This document shows positions 1 to 5,813 of a stretch of DNA of 13,257 nt, one piece after another; position 1 is the stretch's first letter; each line of letters opens with the position of its first letter. A model generated the notes under the pieces. The model was not told where the DNA came from. It did not search any database and saw only the letters and a list, made by a program, of their open reading frames with translations. The position numbers and the translations under genes are program-made. The stretch is from an uncultured Bacteroidota bacterium (GTDB lineage Bacteria; Bacteroidota; Bacteroidia; Flavobacteriales; Flavobacteriaceae), in contig CAIXNQ010000073.1 in NCBI GenBank assembly GCA_903920835.1, positions 1-13,257 of the forward strand, given 5' to 3'.

Positions 1-112
1 CTTCGCCAATGACCAACTCGTCACTCGCCCTGCTCGGAGATACCCTCAATTCCAGCAACAACTCCCTCGCGGATAACATGCCCCCCCCGCCTTACCCAAT
101 GCTCGGACACCA
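1..112 (+). other. Degraded or corrupted 5' portion of dprA at the window edge
   Basis: This stretch is strikingly C-rich, with a run of eight C near 81-88, unlike the AT-rich DNA that follows. Read in the dprA frame from base 2 it gives LVTRPARRYPQFQQQL, which faintly resembles the VGTR...YG..F...L stretch before the Rossmann core of DprA. A TAA at 74-76 then breaks the frame. From about 113 the sequence abruptly becomes a clean DprA match (LNPIIVSGFALGIDIIAHQ). The distance between the VGTR-like remnant and PIIVSG is about nine residues longer than I would expect. Poor-quality sequence at a contig end is the simplest explanation; a decayed gene is the alternative. Confidence 0.5.
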
Positions 113-787
113 CTAAACCCCATAATCGTTAGCGGTTTCGCACTAGGCATCGATATTATTGCACATCAAGCAGCAATGGATCACAATTTGCAAACCATTG
201 GAGTTTTAGCCCATGGTTTGAATCAAATTTATCCTAAAAGCCACAAGAAATTTGTTGCTAAAATGGAGCAAAACGGTGGTTTTTTTACAGAATTTTGGAG
301 CAGTTCAGAAATAGCTTCCGAGAGTTTTGTGAGAAGAAACCGAATCGTCGCTGGAATTGCCGAAGCAACCATAGTTATTGAGTCGGCAGAGAAAGGAGGT
401 TCGCTCATTACCGCCACCTTAGCATCTGAATATGACAGAGAGGTTTTTGCCGTGCCTGGCAGATCAACTGACAAATACAGTCAAGGATGTAATAGTTTGA
501 TTAAATCTGAAAAAGCACGCTTGCTGACCTCGGCAGCAGATTTAGTTTATCATTTGAATTGGGACATTGAAACGCCTTCAAAACCGATACAAAAGCAGTT
601 GTTTGTTTCGTTAGACGCCGACGAACAAAAACTTTATGATTACCTTCAAGCCAATGGGAAACAATTGCTAGACATTATTTCTTTAGAATGTCATATTCCA
701 GTGTCAAAATTATCGGGCATATTGCTCTCGATGGAATTGAAAGGAGTTGTTAGACCACTGCCTGGGAAACAATTTGAGGCGATTTAG
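77..787 (+). CDS. dprA: DprA/Smf DNA-processing protein, 3' part (5' end missing or damaged)
   Basis: DprA binds single-stranded DNA entering during natural transformation and loads RecA on it. The frame is open from 77, but the recognisable protein begins near 113 (LNPIIVSGFALGID, the SGxAxGID nucleotide-binding-fold motif) and reads on through HQAAMDHNLQTIGVLAHG. Counting from the internal Met at 176: the core GLNQIYP at 15-20, the FVRRNRIVAG motif at 51-60, EKGGSLITATLASEYDREVFAVPG at about 72-95, and the GCNSLIK stretch at 104-110. Residues about 147-200 look like the C-terminal winged-helix domain (DADEQKLYDYL...VSKLSGILLSMELKGVV). Met 176 lies inside the fold and is not the true start. 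The usual protein is about 360-370 residues, so roughly the first third is missing. No partner gene follows; about 300 bp of non-coding DNA comes next. The family assignment is firm; whether the gene is intact cannot be told here. Confidence 0.9.
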   Translation, partial: HAPPALPNARTPLNPIIVSGFALGIDIIAHQAAMDHNLQTIGVLAHGLNQIYPKSHKKFVAKMEQNGGFFTEFWSSSEIASESFVRRNRIVAGIAEATIVIESAEKGGSLITATLASEYDREVFAVPGRSTDKYSQGCNSLIKSEKARLLTSAADLVYHLNWDIETPSKPIQKQLFVSLDADEQKLYDYLQANGKQLLDIISLECHIPVSKLSGILLSMELKGVVRPLPGKQFEAI

Positions 788-1079
788 GGTTTTTTAATTT
801 GTAAAAACCTGGTTAAATTGTGATTTTATTAAACTTTTTGGATTTAAATTCACAATGGATTTTGGAGTCAAAAAAGAATTAAAGAAATTACTAGGAAAGA
901 AACTATAATTTTATTTTGTAAAAGAGTGATTATAATATTTAAATGAAGTTTTATTGAAGTACTAATTATTACAATTTCAACTAGAAAAGATAATGAATTC
1001 TATTTTCTCTTAGTATTAAAAATTCTTGCGAAACGTGAACGTGAACTTATCACAAAATTCGCAATTGCGAGAAACGGCT
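788..1079. other. Non-coding stretch between dprA and the lipoprotein unit
   Basis: AT-rich DNA with no supported gene. A weak 7-bp stem directly after the dprA stop (GGTTTTT 788-794 with AAAAACC 803-809) could be a poor terminator but lacks a clear T tract. A 17-codon reading frame at 855-908 (MDFGVKKELKKLLGKKL) has no support. Toward the right end are small palindromes: TTGCGAA (1026-1032) pairs with TTCGCAA (1058-1064), and TCGCAATTGCGA (1059-1070) is a perfect 12-nt palindrome. There is also a CGTGAACGTGAAC direct repeat. These lie just outside the cassette-like boundary at 1080. Confidence 0.5.
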
Positions 1080-1093
1080 GTTAGCGGTAGGCT
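1080..1093 (+). repeat. Left copy of 14-bp inverted repeat bounding the lipoprotein gene
   Basis: GTTAGCGGTAGGCT here is the reverse complement, with one mismatch, of AGCTTACCGCTAAC at 1477-1490. The stop codon of the minus-strand lipoprotein gene (1092-1094) falls inside this repeat. On the minus strand the gene is followed by CCGCTAACAGCCG and then palindromic sequence, resembling the start of an integron attC site (RYYYAAC-like inverse core followed by a folded stem). The attC comparison is inference; the repeat itself is directly visible. Confidence 0.6.
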
Positions 1094-1457
1094 ATGGCAG
1101 TTTCTGTTGGTTTCCGTAAGTATTGATTAATATCAAACCATATTTTGCTGCGGCTCCAAATGTTTGAACACCTTTTTCTGCTGATAAAATCTCAATCTTC
1201 TTTATAAATTTTTTACTGGTGCCAGGTATTGAATTGTCTTTTCTGTAATAATAAAATGTTGGTTCGCCATTTACTATTAGCATTGGCATTTCACCTAAAA
1301 CTTTTTCTTTCTGTTTTTGTCGGATTAGCTTAATCAAATAATATTTGTCTTTTCCCGTGTCGGATAATAAATAGTTTTTCTCAACTTCAGAAACTGAAAT
1401 TGTTTTGCATCCTAAAAGGATTAGAAAGATAAATATGCTTACAATTCGTATCTTCAT
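1092..1457 (-). CDS. Small putative lipoprotein of unknown function
   Basis: 121 residues from the chosen Met (bases 1455-1457). The N-terminus MKIRIVSIFIFLILLGCKT is a textbook lipoprotein signal: basic n-region, hydrophobic core and a lipobox ending LLGC, with Cys17 as the lipidated residue. The mature part is hydrophilic and Lys-rich, with MPMLIVNGEPTFYYYRKDN in the middle and ILSAEKGVQTFGAAAKYGLILINTYGNQ near the end. The phrase MLIVNGEP resembles surface proteins of Bacteroidota in which a short N-terminal segment precedes a small beta domain, but I do not recognise the family. The frame is open upstream to 1562, which would add 35 residues; I reject that start because it buries the signal peptide and runs through a hairpin. 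The gene stands alone, framed by an inverted repeat, and may be mobile. Function unknown. Confidence 0.7.
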   Translation of the reverse strand: MKIRIVSIFIFLILLGCKTISVSEVEKNYLLSDTGKDKYYLIKLIRQKQKEKVLGEMPMLIVNGEPTFYYYRKDNSIPGTSKKFIKKIEILSAEKGVQTFGAAAKYGLILINTYGNQQKLP

Positions 1458-1476
1458 TTTGTACGTTTTCGAGCCT

Positions 1477-1490
1477 AGCTTACCGCTAAC
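1477..1490 (-). repeat. Right copy of 14-bp inverted repeat bounding the lipoprotein gene
   Basis: AGCTTACCGCTAAC, matching the reverse complement of 1080-1093 at 13 of 14 positions. It lies 19 bp before the chosen lipoprotein start. On the minus strand it reads GTTAGCGGTAAGCT, which would be the 5' end of a cassette. It is embedded in a short direct repeat: TAGCTTA occurs at 1476-1482 and again at 1491-1497. Confidence 0.6.
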
Positions 1491-1500
1491 TAGCTTATAG

Positions 1501-1560
1501 GCGAAACAAACCTTCGTATATACACCCAAATTCGGATAGATTGGCGAAGGTTTGTTTCGC
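1501..1560. repeat. Perfect 16-bp inverted repeat (28-nt spacer), strong hairpin
   Basis: GCGAAACAAACCTTCG at 1501-1516 is exactly complementary to CGAAGGTTTGTTTCGC at 1545-1560, with a 28-nt spacer. It lies between the candidate lipoprotein promoter (1574-1605) and the gene start (1457), so it would sit at the extreme 5' end of the transcript. Alternatives are a regulator-binding dyad, an attC-like folded recombination site, or the terminator of a lost neighbour. There is no T tract right after either arm, so a simple intrinsic terminator is unlikely. Confidence 0.75.
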
Positions 1561-1573
1561 ATTATTTACTCCC

Positions 1574-1605
1574 CAAATATATAAAAAAAAATTTCACGCC
1601 CTCAA
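1574..1605 (-). promoter_or_regulatory. Candidate Bacteroidota promoter for the lipoprotein gene
   Basis: On the minus strand TATATTTG (plus-strand 1574-1581) fits the TAnnTTTG -7 element, and TTG (plus-strand 1603-1605) lies 21 nt upstream of it, within the spacing known for flavobacterial promoters. Transcription would begin around 1567 and give a leader of about 110 nt containing the hairpin at 1501-1560. This rests on motif matching in AT-rich DNA. Confidence 0.4.
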
Positions 1606-1635
1606 TGTCATAATTCATTTATCCCCTGTTTTGGG

Positions 1636-1698
1636 TTACAGTTCCGAAATTCAGAGCTACAGCTCCGGATTTCAGAGTTACAGCTCTCGTTATTGGAG
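1636..1698 (+). repeat. Three diverged 21-bp tandem repeats
   Basis: Units at 1636-1656, 1657-1677 and 1678-1698 all start YTACAG and end in GAG; the first two agree closely (TTACAGTTCCG / CTACAGCTCCG ... TTTCAGAG-like ends) and the third is more diverged. The period equals that of the array at 1753-1929 but the sequence is unrelated. No convincing reading frame spans both. Confidence 0.65.
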
Positions 1699-1708
1699 TT
1701 TACACAAA

Positions 1709-1738
1709 ATTCTGTCCAGTCTCATTCTGTCCAGTCTC
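1709..1738 (+). repeat. 15-bp direct tandem repeat, two copies
   Basis: ATTCTGTCCAGTCTC occurs twice head to tail (1709-1723 and 1724-1738), followed by a further partial AGTCTCTAGTCC. It lies between the two 21-bp repeat blocks. Confidence 0.75.
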
Positions 1739-1752
1739 AGTCTCTAGTCCAT

Positions 1753-1929
1753 CCAACGGAGCGGCTGTTGCACCCAACGGAGCGGCTGTTGTACCCAACA
1801 GAGCGGCTGTTGAACCCAACAGAGCGGCTGTTGTACCCAACAGAGCGGCTGTTGAACCCAACAGAGCGGCTGTTGTGCCCAACGGAGCGGCTGTTGTACC
1901 CAACGGAGCGGCTGTTGAACCCAACGGAG
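1753..1929 (+). repeat. 21-bp tandem repeat array, 8 full units plus a 9-nt partial
   Basis: Units begin every 21 bases at 1753, 1774, 1795, 1816, 1837, 1858, 1879 and 1900, with a partial at 1921-1929. The core of each is CAACRGAGCGGCTGTTG, followed by a 4-nt linker. Only the R position (A in units 3-6, G in units 1, 2, 7, 8 and the partial) and the linker bases vary. Linkers alternate TAC/AAC over much of the array, suggesting growth by 42-bp duplication. CAACAG can pair with CTGTTG around an AGCGG loop; with G at R the pairing survives as a G-U wobble in plus-strand RNA. Several frames are open across the array only because 21 is a multiple of three; none looks like a real protein. It ends about 280 bp before the glycan operon. 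Confidence 0.9.
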
Positions 1930-2210
1930 ATAAAAAATTCTATTTGTTGTGATTTGATAAAAATTCCATCTATACGGGTATTTTTTATTCAAAAAAAGTA
2001 AATTTGACGCATTGGTAAAGACTGTTGTTCTAATAATTCATTATATTAAATCCTATTGAAGTCAGTAATATTCTTTAAATCCAAAACAATTTATCTACTT
2101 CGTTACCGATATATTATAAAAATAAATATATTTGATAAAATTATAAGTCAATGTTGGGTTTTATAGCCTTCATTATTTTAAAAAGAGGTTACCCCAATTA
2201 AATTTAAACA
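1930..2210. other. Non-coding AT-rich leader region upstream of the glycan operon
   Basis: Very AT-rich, with no supported gene on either strand. It contains two TAnnTTTG-like cores (TAAATTTG at 1999-2006 and TATATTTG at 2127-2134), neither with a well-placed TTG, and an A-rich segment with AAGAGG about 25 nt before the aminotransferase start. Confidence 0.5.
2127..2134 (+). promoter_or_regulatory. Candidate -7 element of the glycan operon promoter
   Basis: TATATTTG fits TAnnTTTG, and a start about 7 nt downstream would leave a leader of roughly 70 nt before 2211. There is no clear TTG at the usual 17-23 nt upstream; the nearest candidate, TTCG at 2099-2102, is poor. Low confidence because such motifs arise by chance in AT-rich DNA. 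Confidence 0.3.
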
Positions 2211-3314
2211 ATGATTCCATTTTTAGACATACAGAAAATCAATGCCCAATATCAACCCGAATTTCAAATGAAATTAAGTGAAATGTTGGACAAAGGCTGG
2301 ATGATTTTAGGTAACGAAGTACAGACTTTTGAAGCACAATTTGCCAAGTATTGCGGTGCTAAATATTGCATTGGTGTTGGCAACGGGCTCGACGCTTTGA
2401 CATTAATCTTTAAAGGCTATCAACAGTTAGGAAAAATAAACAAAGGCGATGCTGTTGTAGTGCCCGCCAATACTTATATCGCCAGTATTTTGGCAATTAT
2501 CGAAGCGGGTTTAGTGCCCGTTTTGGTCGAACCGAACCCAATAACTTTCAATTTAGATTTGGCGGAGGTCGAAAAAGCAATTACTCCAACCGTAAAAGCG
2601 ATTTTGGCAGTTCATCTTTACGGACAACTTGCTCCGATGAACGAGTTGGTTTCTTTTGCTAAAAAAAATAATTTACTTTTGATTGAAGATGCTGCCCAAG
2701 CCCACGGCGCAGAAATTGAGGACAAAAAAGCAGGAAGCTTTGGCAACGCAGCGGGTTTTAGTTTCTATCCGGGCAAAAATCTAGGTGCTTTGGGCGATGC
2801 AGGAGCTATTACAACCAGTGACGATGATTTGGCGGAAGTGCTGTTTTCAATCCGAAATTATGGTTCAAAAGTGAAATATCAGCATGATTTGATTGGAACA
2901 AATTCTCGATTAGACGAACTTCAAGCGGCTTTTTTGAATGTAAAATTACCGCATCTAGTCACCGACAATCAACTGAGACAAAAGTGGGCAAAAAGATATC
3001 TTGCTGCAATAAACAATCCAGCAATAGCGTTGCCAAACTATGATTTTTCTAACAATCATGTCTTTCATTTGTTTGTAATCCGAACTGCAAAACGAAATGA
3101 TTTGCAGAAATATCTTGCTGAAAACGGAATTCAAACCTTGATTCACTATCCGATTCCGCCCCACAAACAAAAAGCATTTCCGCTCTTGAACCACAGAAGC
3201 TATCCCATTACTGAAAAAATTCATCAAGAAGTGTTAAGTTTGCCTATAAGTCCGGTGCTCAACGAAGCAGAAGTTGATTATGTAATCGAAAAAATAAACG
3301 CATGGACATTTTAA
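2211..3314 (+). CDS. DegT/DnrJ/EryC1/StrS-family PLP sugar aminotransferase
   Basis: 367 residues, a normal length for the family. These enzymes transfer an amino group, usually from glutamate, to a keto group on a nucleotide-linked sugar in the cytoplasm. Visible landmarks: the N-terminal IPFLDIQ; GWMILGNEVQTFEAQFAKYCGAK at about 29-51; VGNGLDAL at 56-63; the PLP-binding segment IEDAAQAHGA with Asp160 and Gln163; and SFYPGKNLGALGDAGAI with Lys189 as the predicted Schiff-base lysine. RNYGSKVKY and GTNSRLDELQAAFL follow, as expected. The overall pattern is closest to the FdtB/QdtB-like dTDP-3-keto-6-deoxyhexose 3-aminotransferases, but the usual ketoisomerase and N-acetyltransferase partners are absent, so the exact substrate is not assigned. 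First gene of the operon; its end overlaps the next gene by 13 bp, suggesting translational coupling. Confidence 0.9.
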   Translation: MIPFLDIQKINAQYQPEFQMKLSEMLDKGWMILGNEVQTFEAQFAKYCGAKYCIGVGNGLDALTLIFKGYQQLGKINKGDAVVVPANTYIASILAIIEAGLVPVLVEPNPITFNLDLAEVEKAITPTVKAILAVHLYGQLAPMNELVSFAKKNNLLLIEDAAQAHGAEIEDKKAGSFGNAAGFSFYPGKNLGALGDAGAITTSDDDLAEVLFSIRNYGSKVKYQHDLIGTNSRLDELQAAFLNVKLPHLVTDNQLRQKWAKRYLAAINNPAIALPNYDFSNNHVFHLFVIRTAKRNDLQKYLAENGIQTLIHYPIPPHKQKAFPLLNHRSYPITEKIHQEVLSLPISPVLNEAEVDYVIEKINAWTF

Positions 3315-4312
3315 TAAAATCTTTCAACAGACCTTATTATTTAGAAAAATGTTTGCAAAGTATTTTTGAGTTTGTTCATGGCTACGATAAAATTATTGTT
3401 TTAGATGACGGAACGCCGCAATGCTATTTAGACAAAATTCAATCTACATTTCCTCAAGTTTCTATTCAAAAATCTGAAACGTATTTAAAAAAATCGAAAG
3501 CAATTAAAGCTGGAAAATCGCTACCCGATTCCAAGATTCCAATTGATTTTTGGATTAAATCAGCCACAAAAGCTTCCGATTATTTTGTGCTTTTAGAAGA
3601 CGATATATGGTTTACAAACCAGCTCGATTTGTCCTCGACGGCTATGGTTTTGAAACAACAAAACACCCAAATGCTCAAATTGTTTTGGTTAGGAAATCCG
3701 CGGTTAATTGCTTCAAAAAGTATTGTGTTTAAAAACAAAATCGATATTTCAAGCCCAGATTTGTTTACGTTTAATCCGTTTTTGTTTCGTTGGATTTTCA
3801 TTAAATATAAATTCAAAATAAGAAAATTAACAACACTCATTGGTTGGTATTCCGAAGATCGGTTTTTGGCTTATTACACCATTTATGGTGTTGCAGGAGC
3901 TATTTTTTCTAAGAATTATTTTCTGTCACTTTGGAAAAATCACAACAATCAAACCAATGAACCATTACAACTAGAAAACGCTTTGCGGTTTATCAATAAA
4001 AACGAAAACGCAACCTTTGGAAATACAACTGCTGAGGTTTTGAAAACTGGTTTTTTGTCGTCGGCAACCAATCAAAATAAAGAATACGAAACGGGAAGTT
4101 TCGACATGTTGCAGTTCAATAAAATTATAAATGAAGCTTGGCTCGAAGGACGTTTGGGCAGCTCTGGTTCATTTGGTAATGATTTAGACGAAAAACAAAT
4201 TGAGCTCCTCTTGAAAAAAGCCAATCATCCGCAAGTTCAAGTTGATGACTGGAAAAAATGGGTGCAATCGTTCAAGAAACAATACACCGATTTTGGTTGT
4301 ATTATAGATTAA
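3302..4312 (+). CDS. GT-A fold (family 2-like) glycosyltransferase
   Basis: 336 residues, predicted cytoplasmic. The N-terminus DILIKSFNRPYYLEKCLQSI is the opening of a GT-A nucleotide-sugar-binding fold, followed by IIVLDDGTP (Asp35-Asp36) and a DxD-type metal/nucleotide site in FVLLEDDIWF (Glu99-Asp100-Asp101). The second half (about 150-336) is not a standard GT2 acceptor domain that I recognise; it is rich in Asn, Lys and aromatic residues, with a short hydrophobic stretch FNPFLFRWIFIKY at about 156-168. Donor and acceptor cannot be assigned. It starts inside the aminotransferase gene and ends 3 bp before the flippase start, so all three are very probably co-translated. Its likely role is to add a sugar, perhaps the amino sugar made by the preceding enzyme, to the lipid-linked glycan. 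Confidence 0.82.
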   Translation: MDILIKSFNRPYYLEKCLQSIFEFVHGYDKIIVLDDGTPQCYLDKIQSTFPQVSIQKSETYLKKSKAIKAGKSLPDSKIPIDFWIKSATKASDYFVLLEDDIWFTNQLDLSSTAMVLKQQNTQMLKLFWLGNPRLIASKSIVFKNKIDISSPDLFTFNPFLFRWIFIKYKFKIRKLTTLIGWYSEDRFLAYYTIYGVAGAIFSKNYFLSLWKNHNNQTNEPLQLENALRFINKNENATFGNTTAEVLKTGFLSSATNQNKEYETGSFDMLQFNKIINEAWLEGRLGSSGSFGNDLDEKQIELLLKKANHPQVQVDDWKKWVQSFKKQYTDFGCIID

Positions 4313-4315
4313 ATA

Positions 4316-5812
4316 ATGGAAGAAAACACCGAAAATTCTCACAAAACAATTTTAAAATCAACCAGCATTTTTGGGTTTGCCCAACTTATGAAAATGGGTA
4401 TTGGAGTTATAGCTTCAAAGTTTATTGCTGTTTTTTTAGGACCCATCGGCATCGGAATTGTAGGTCTTTTAAACAATTCACTCAGCATTATTGCCTCGCT
4501 AACAAGTTTTGGAATCAACACCATTGCTGTTCGCGAAGTTAGTTTGGCAAAAGCCACAAATGATGACGCTTACTTATCTCGACGTTATATTATCTTAAAA
4601 CGTTGGGCGCTAATTGTGGGCGTTTTTGGCGCAATCTGCTCTATCGTTTTTTCAAAATTATTAAGCCAATGGACTTTTGGAAACCCATCCCGCTATCAAT
4701 GGTTCATTTTGCTGTCGATTAATTTTATTTTATTGAGTTTGACTTCTTGCAAAGTGGCATTAATGCAAGGTTTGCGAATGATGAGGTCTATTGCAATTTC
4801 TAATGTTGTCAATTCTTTTTTAGTGACTTTACTGACCATTCCGCTTTATTATTTTTATAAATATGATGGCATTGTTCCAGCTATTTTAGTGTCGAGTGCC
4901 GTTGGTTTGGGCGTAAATGTTTTTTATACTCGAAAGGTTGCGATTCATAAAATTGTTTTGTCGTGGACAACTTCATTTAACGAAAGTAAACCCTTAATGA
5001 AATTGGGATTTTTGCTTTCAATCAATGTCATTTTCGGACAGATTTGCACTTTTGTAATCAAACTTTATTTGAACGGAAGCGGCACCAAAACAGAAATATT
5101 AGGGTTTTATGAAGTGAGTACCGTAATTTTAGTTTCGTATGTCGGCATGATTTTTAATGCCATGGGCACCGATTTTTATCCTCGTTTGACCGAAGTTCAA
5201 TCGGACAATAAAAAATTAAAAAACTTCGTAAACGATCAAATCGAAATTGGTTTATTACTCGTGACTCCGCTATTGATTTTATTTTATTTTTTAGCCCCAA
5301 TCCTCATAAAACTGCTCTATTCTTCAGGGTTTATTCCTGTGGTTTTAATTTTAAAAGGCGCATTATTTGCCATTATTATCAAAGCAATAATCTGGCCGTT
5401 GGCGTTTGTTATTTTGGCAAAAGGCGAGAATAAACTCTATTTCAAACAAGAACTTTTGGGCGATTTTCTGAACATTGTTTCTACAATAGTTTTCTATAAG
5501 TTTTTTGGACTAGAAGGCATTGGAACCGCCATGTTGCTCAATTATATCCTCTATGGAATTTATGTTTATTTGATTCTCAACAAACGCTTTGAATTTGGTT
5601 TCAGAAAAGAAACTGTCACGATAATTTGTTGTTCTTGTTTGCTGGGTTTCATCAGTTGTTTGGTAGCTTTTGAAACAATTTATCCCAATTCGTATTGGTT
5701 TTTTGGAGTGCTATTTTTGATTTCTGGAGTTTATTCATTCGTAGAATTAAATAAAAGGATTTCTGTCTTGAGTATCATTATCAAATTAAAAAACAAGTTC
5801 ATCAAGAAATAA
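4316..5812 (+). CDS. Wzx-type O-antigen/polysaccharide flippase (MOP superfamily)
   Basis: 498 residues, very hydrophobic, with about a dozen membrane-spanning stretches by eye. The N-terminus (ILKSTSIFGFAQLMKMGIGV, then KFIAVFLGPIGIGIVGLLNN) follows the pattern of WzxE/O-antigen translocases: a helix, a short polar break, then a Gly/Pro-rich LGPxGxGxxG segment. Such proteins move lipid-linked oligosaccharides from the cytoplasmic to the outer face of the inner membrane. Other recognisable pieces are the MGTDFYPRLTEV segment in the middle and the Lys-rich cytoplasmic C-terminus. It lies between the glycosyltransferase and the O-acyltransferase, with gaps of 3 bp and 1 bp, which fits export of the glycan between assembly and acylation. 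The glycan carried is unknown. Confidence 0.88.
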   Translation: MEENTENSHKTILKSTSIFGFAQLMKMGIGVIASKFIAVFLGPIGIGIVGLLNNSLSIIASLTSFGINTIAVREVSLAKATNDDAYLSRRYIILKRWALIVGVFGAICSIVFSKLLSQWTFGNPSRYQWFILLSINFILLSLTSCKVALMQGLRMMRSIAISNVVNSFLVTLLTIPLYYFYKYDGIVPAILVSSAVGLGVNVFYTRKVAIHKIVLSWTTSFNESKPLMKLGFLLSINVIFGQICTFVIKLYLNGSGTKTEILGFYEVSTVILVSYVGMIFNAMGTDFYPRLTEVQSDNKKLKNFVNDQIEIGLLLVTPLLILFYFLAPILIKLLYSSGFIPVVLILKGALFAIIIKAIIWPLAFVILAKGENKLYFKQELLGDFLNIVSTIVFYKFFGLEGIGTAMLLNYILYGIYVYLILNKRFEFGFRKETVTIICCSCLLGFISCLVAFETIYPNSYWFFGVLFLISGVYSFVELNKRISVLSIIIKLKNKFIKK

Positions 5813-5813
5813 A

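Noticed and set aside
788..809. Stem GGTTTTT/AAAAACC after the dprA stop as a terminator
   Set aside because: Mostly A-T pairs with no following T tract; too weak to call.
855..908. 17-codon frame MDFGVKKELKKLLGKKL
   Set aside because: Very short, no promoter or start context, and Lys/Leu-rich frames of this size arise readily in AT-rich DNA.
1458..1562. Longer lipoprotein start at 1562 (adds 35 residues)
   Set aside because: It would run through the perfect hairpin and place the lipobox signal peptide internally; the Met at 1455-1457 gives a standard lipoprotein N-terminus.
1753..1929. 21-bp array as a CRISPR
   Set aside because: There are no spacers: units are contiguous with only 3-4 variable linker bases, and no cas genes are present.
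1744..1992. Minus-strand frame with WVQQPLR/C repeats
   Set aside because: Same reason: a by-product of the tandem array, with no recognisable domain or start context.
1693..2001. Plus-strand frame encoding seven-residue repeats (PTERLLY/N) through the 21-bp array
   Set aside because: Open only because the repeat period is divisible by three and the unit lacks stops; opposite-strand frames are equally open, and the flanks do not look coding.
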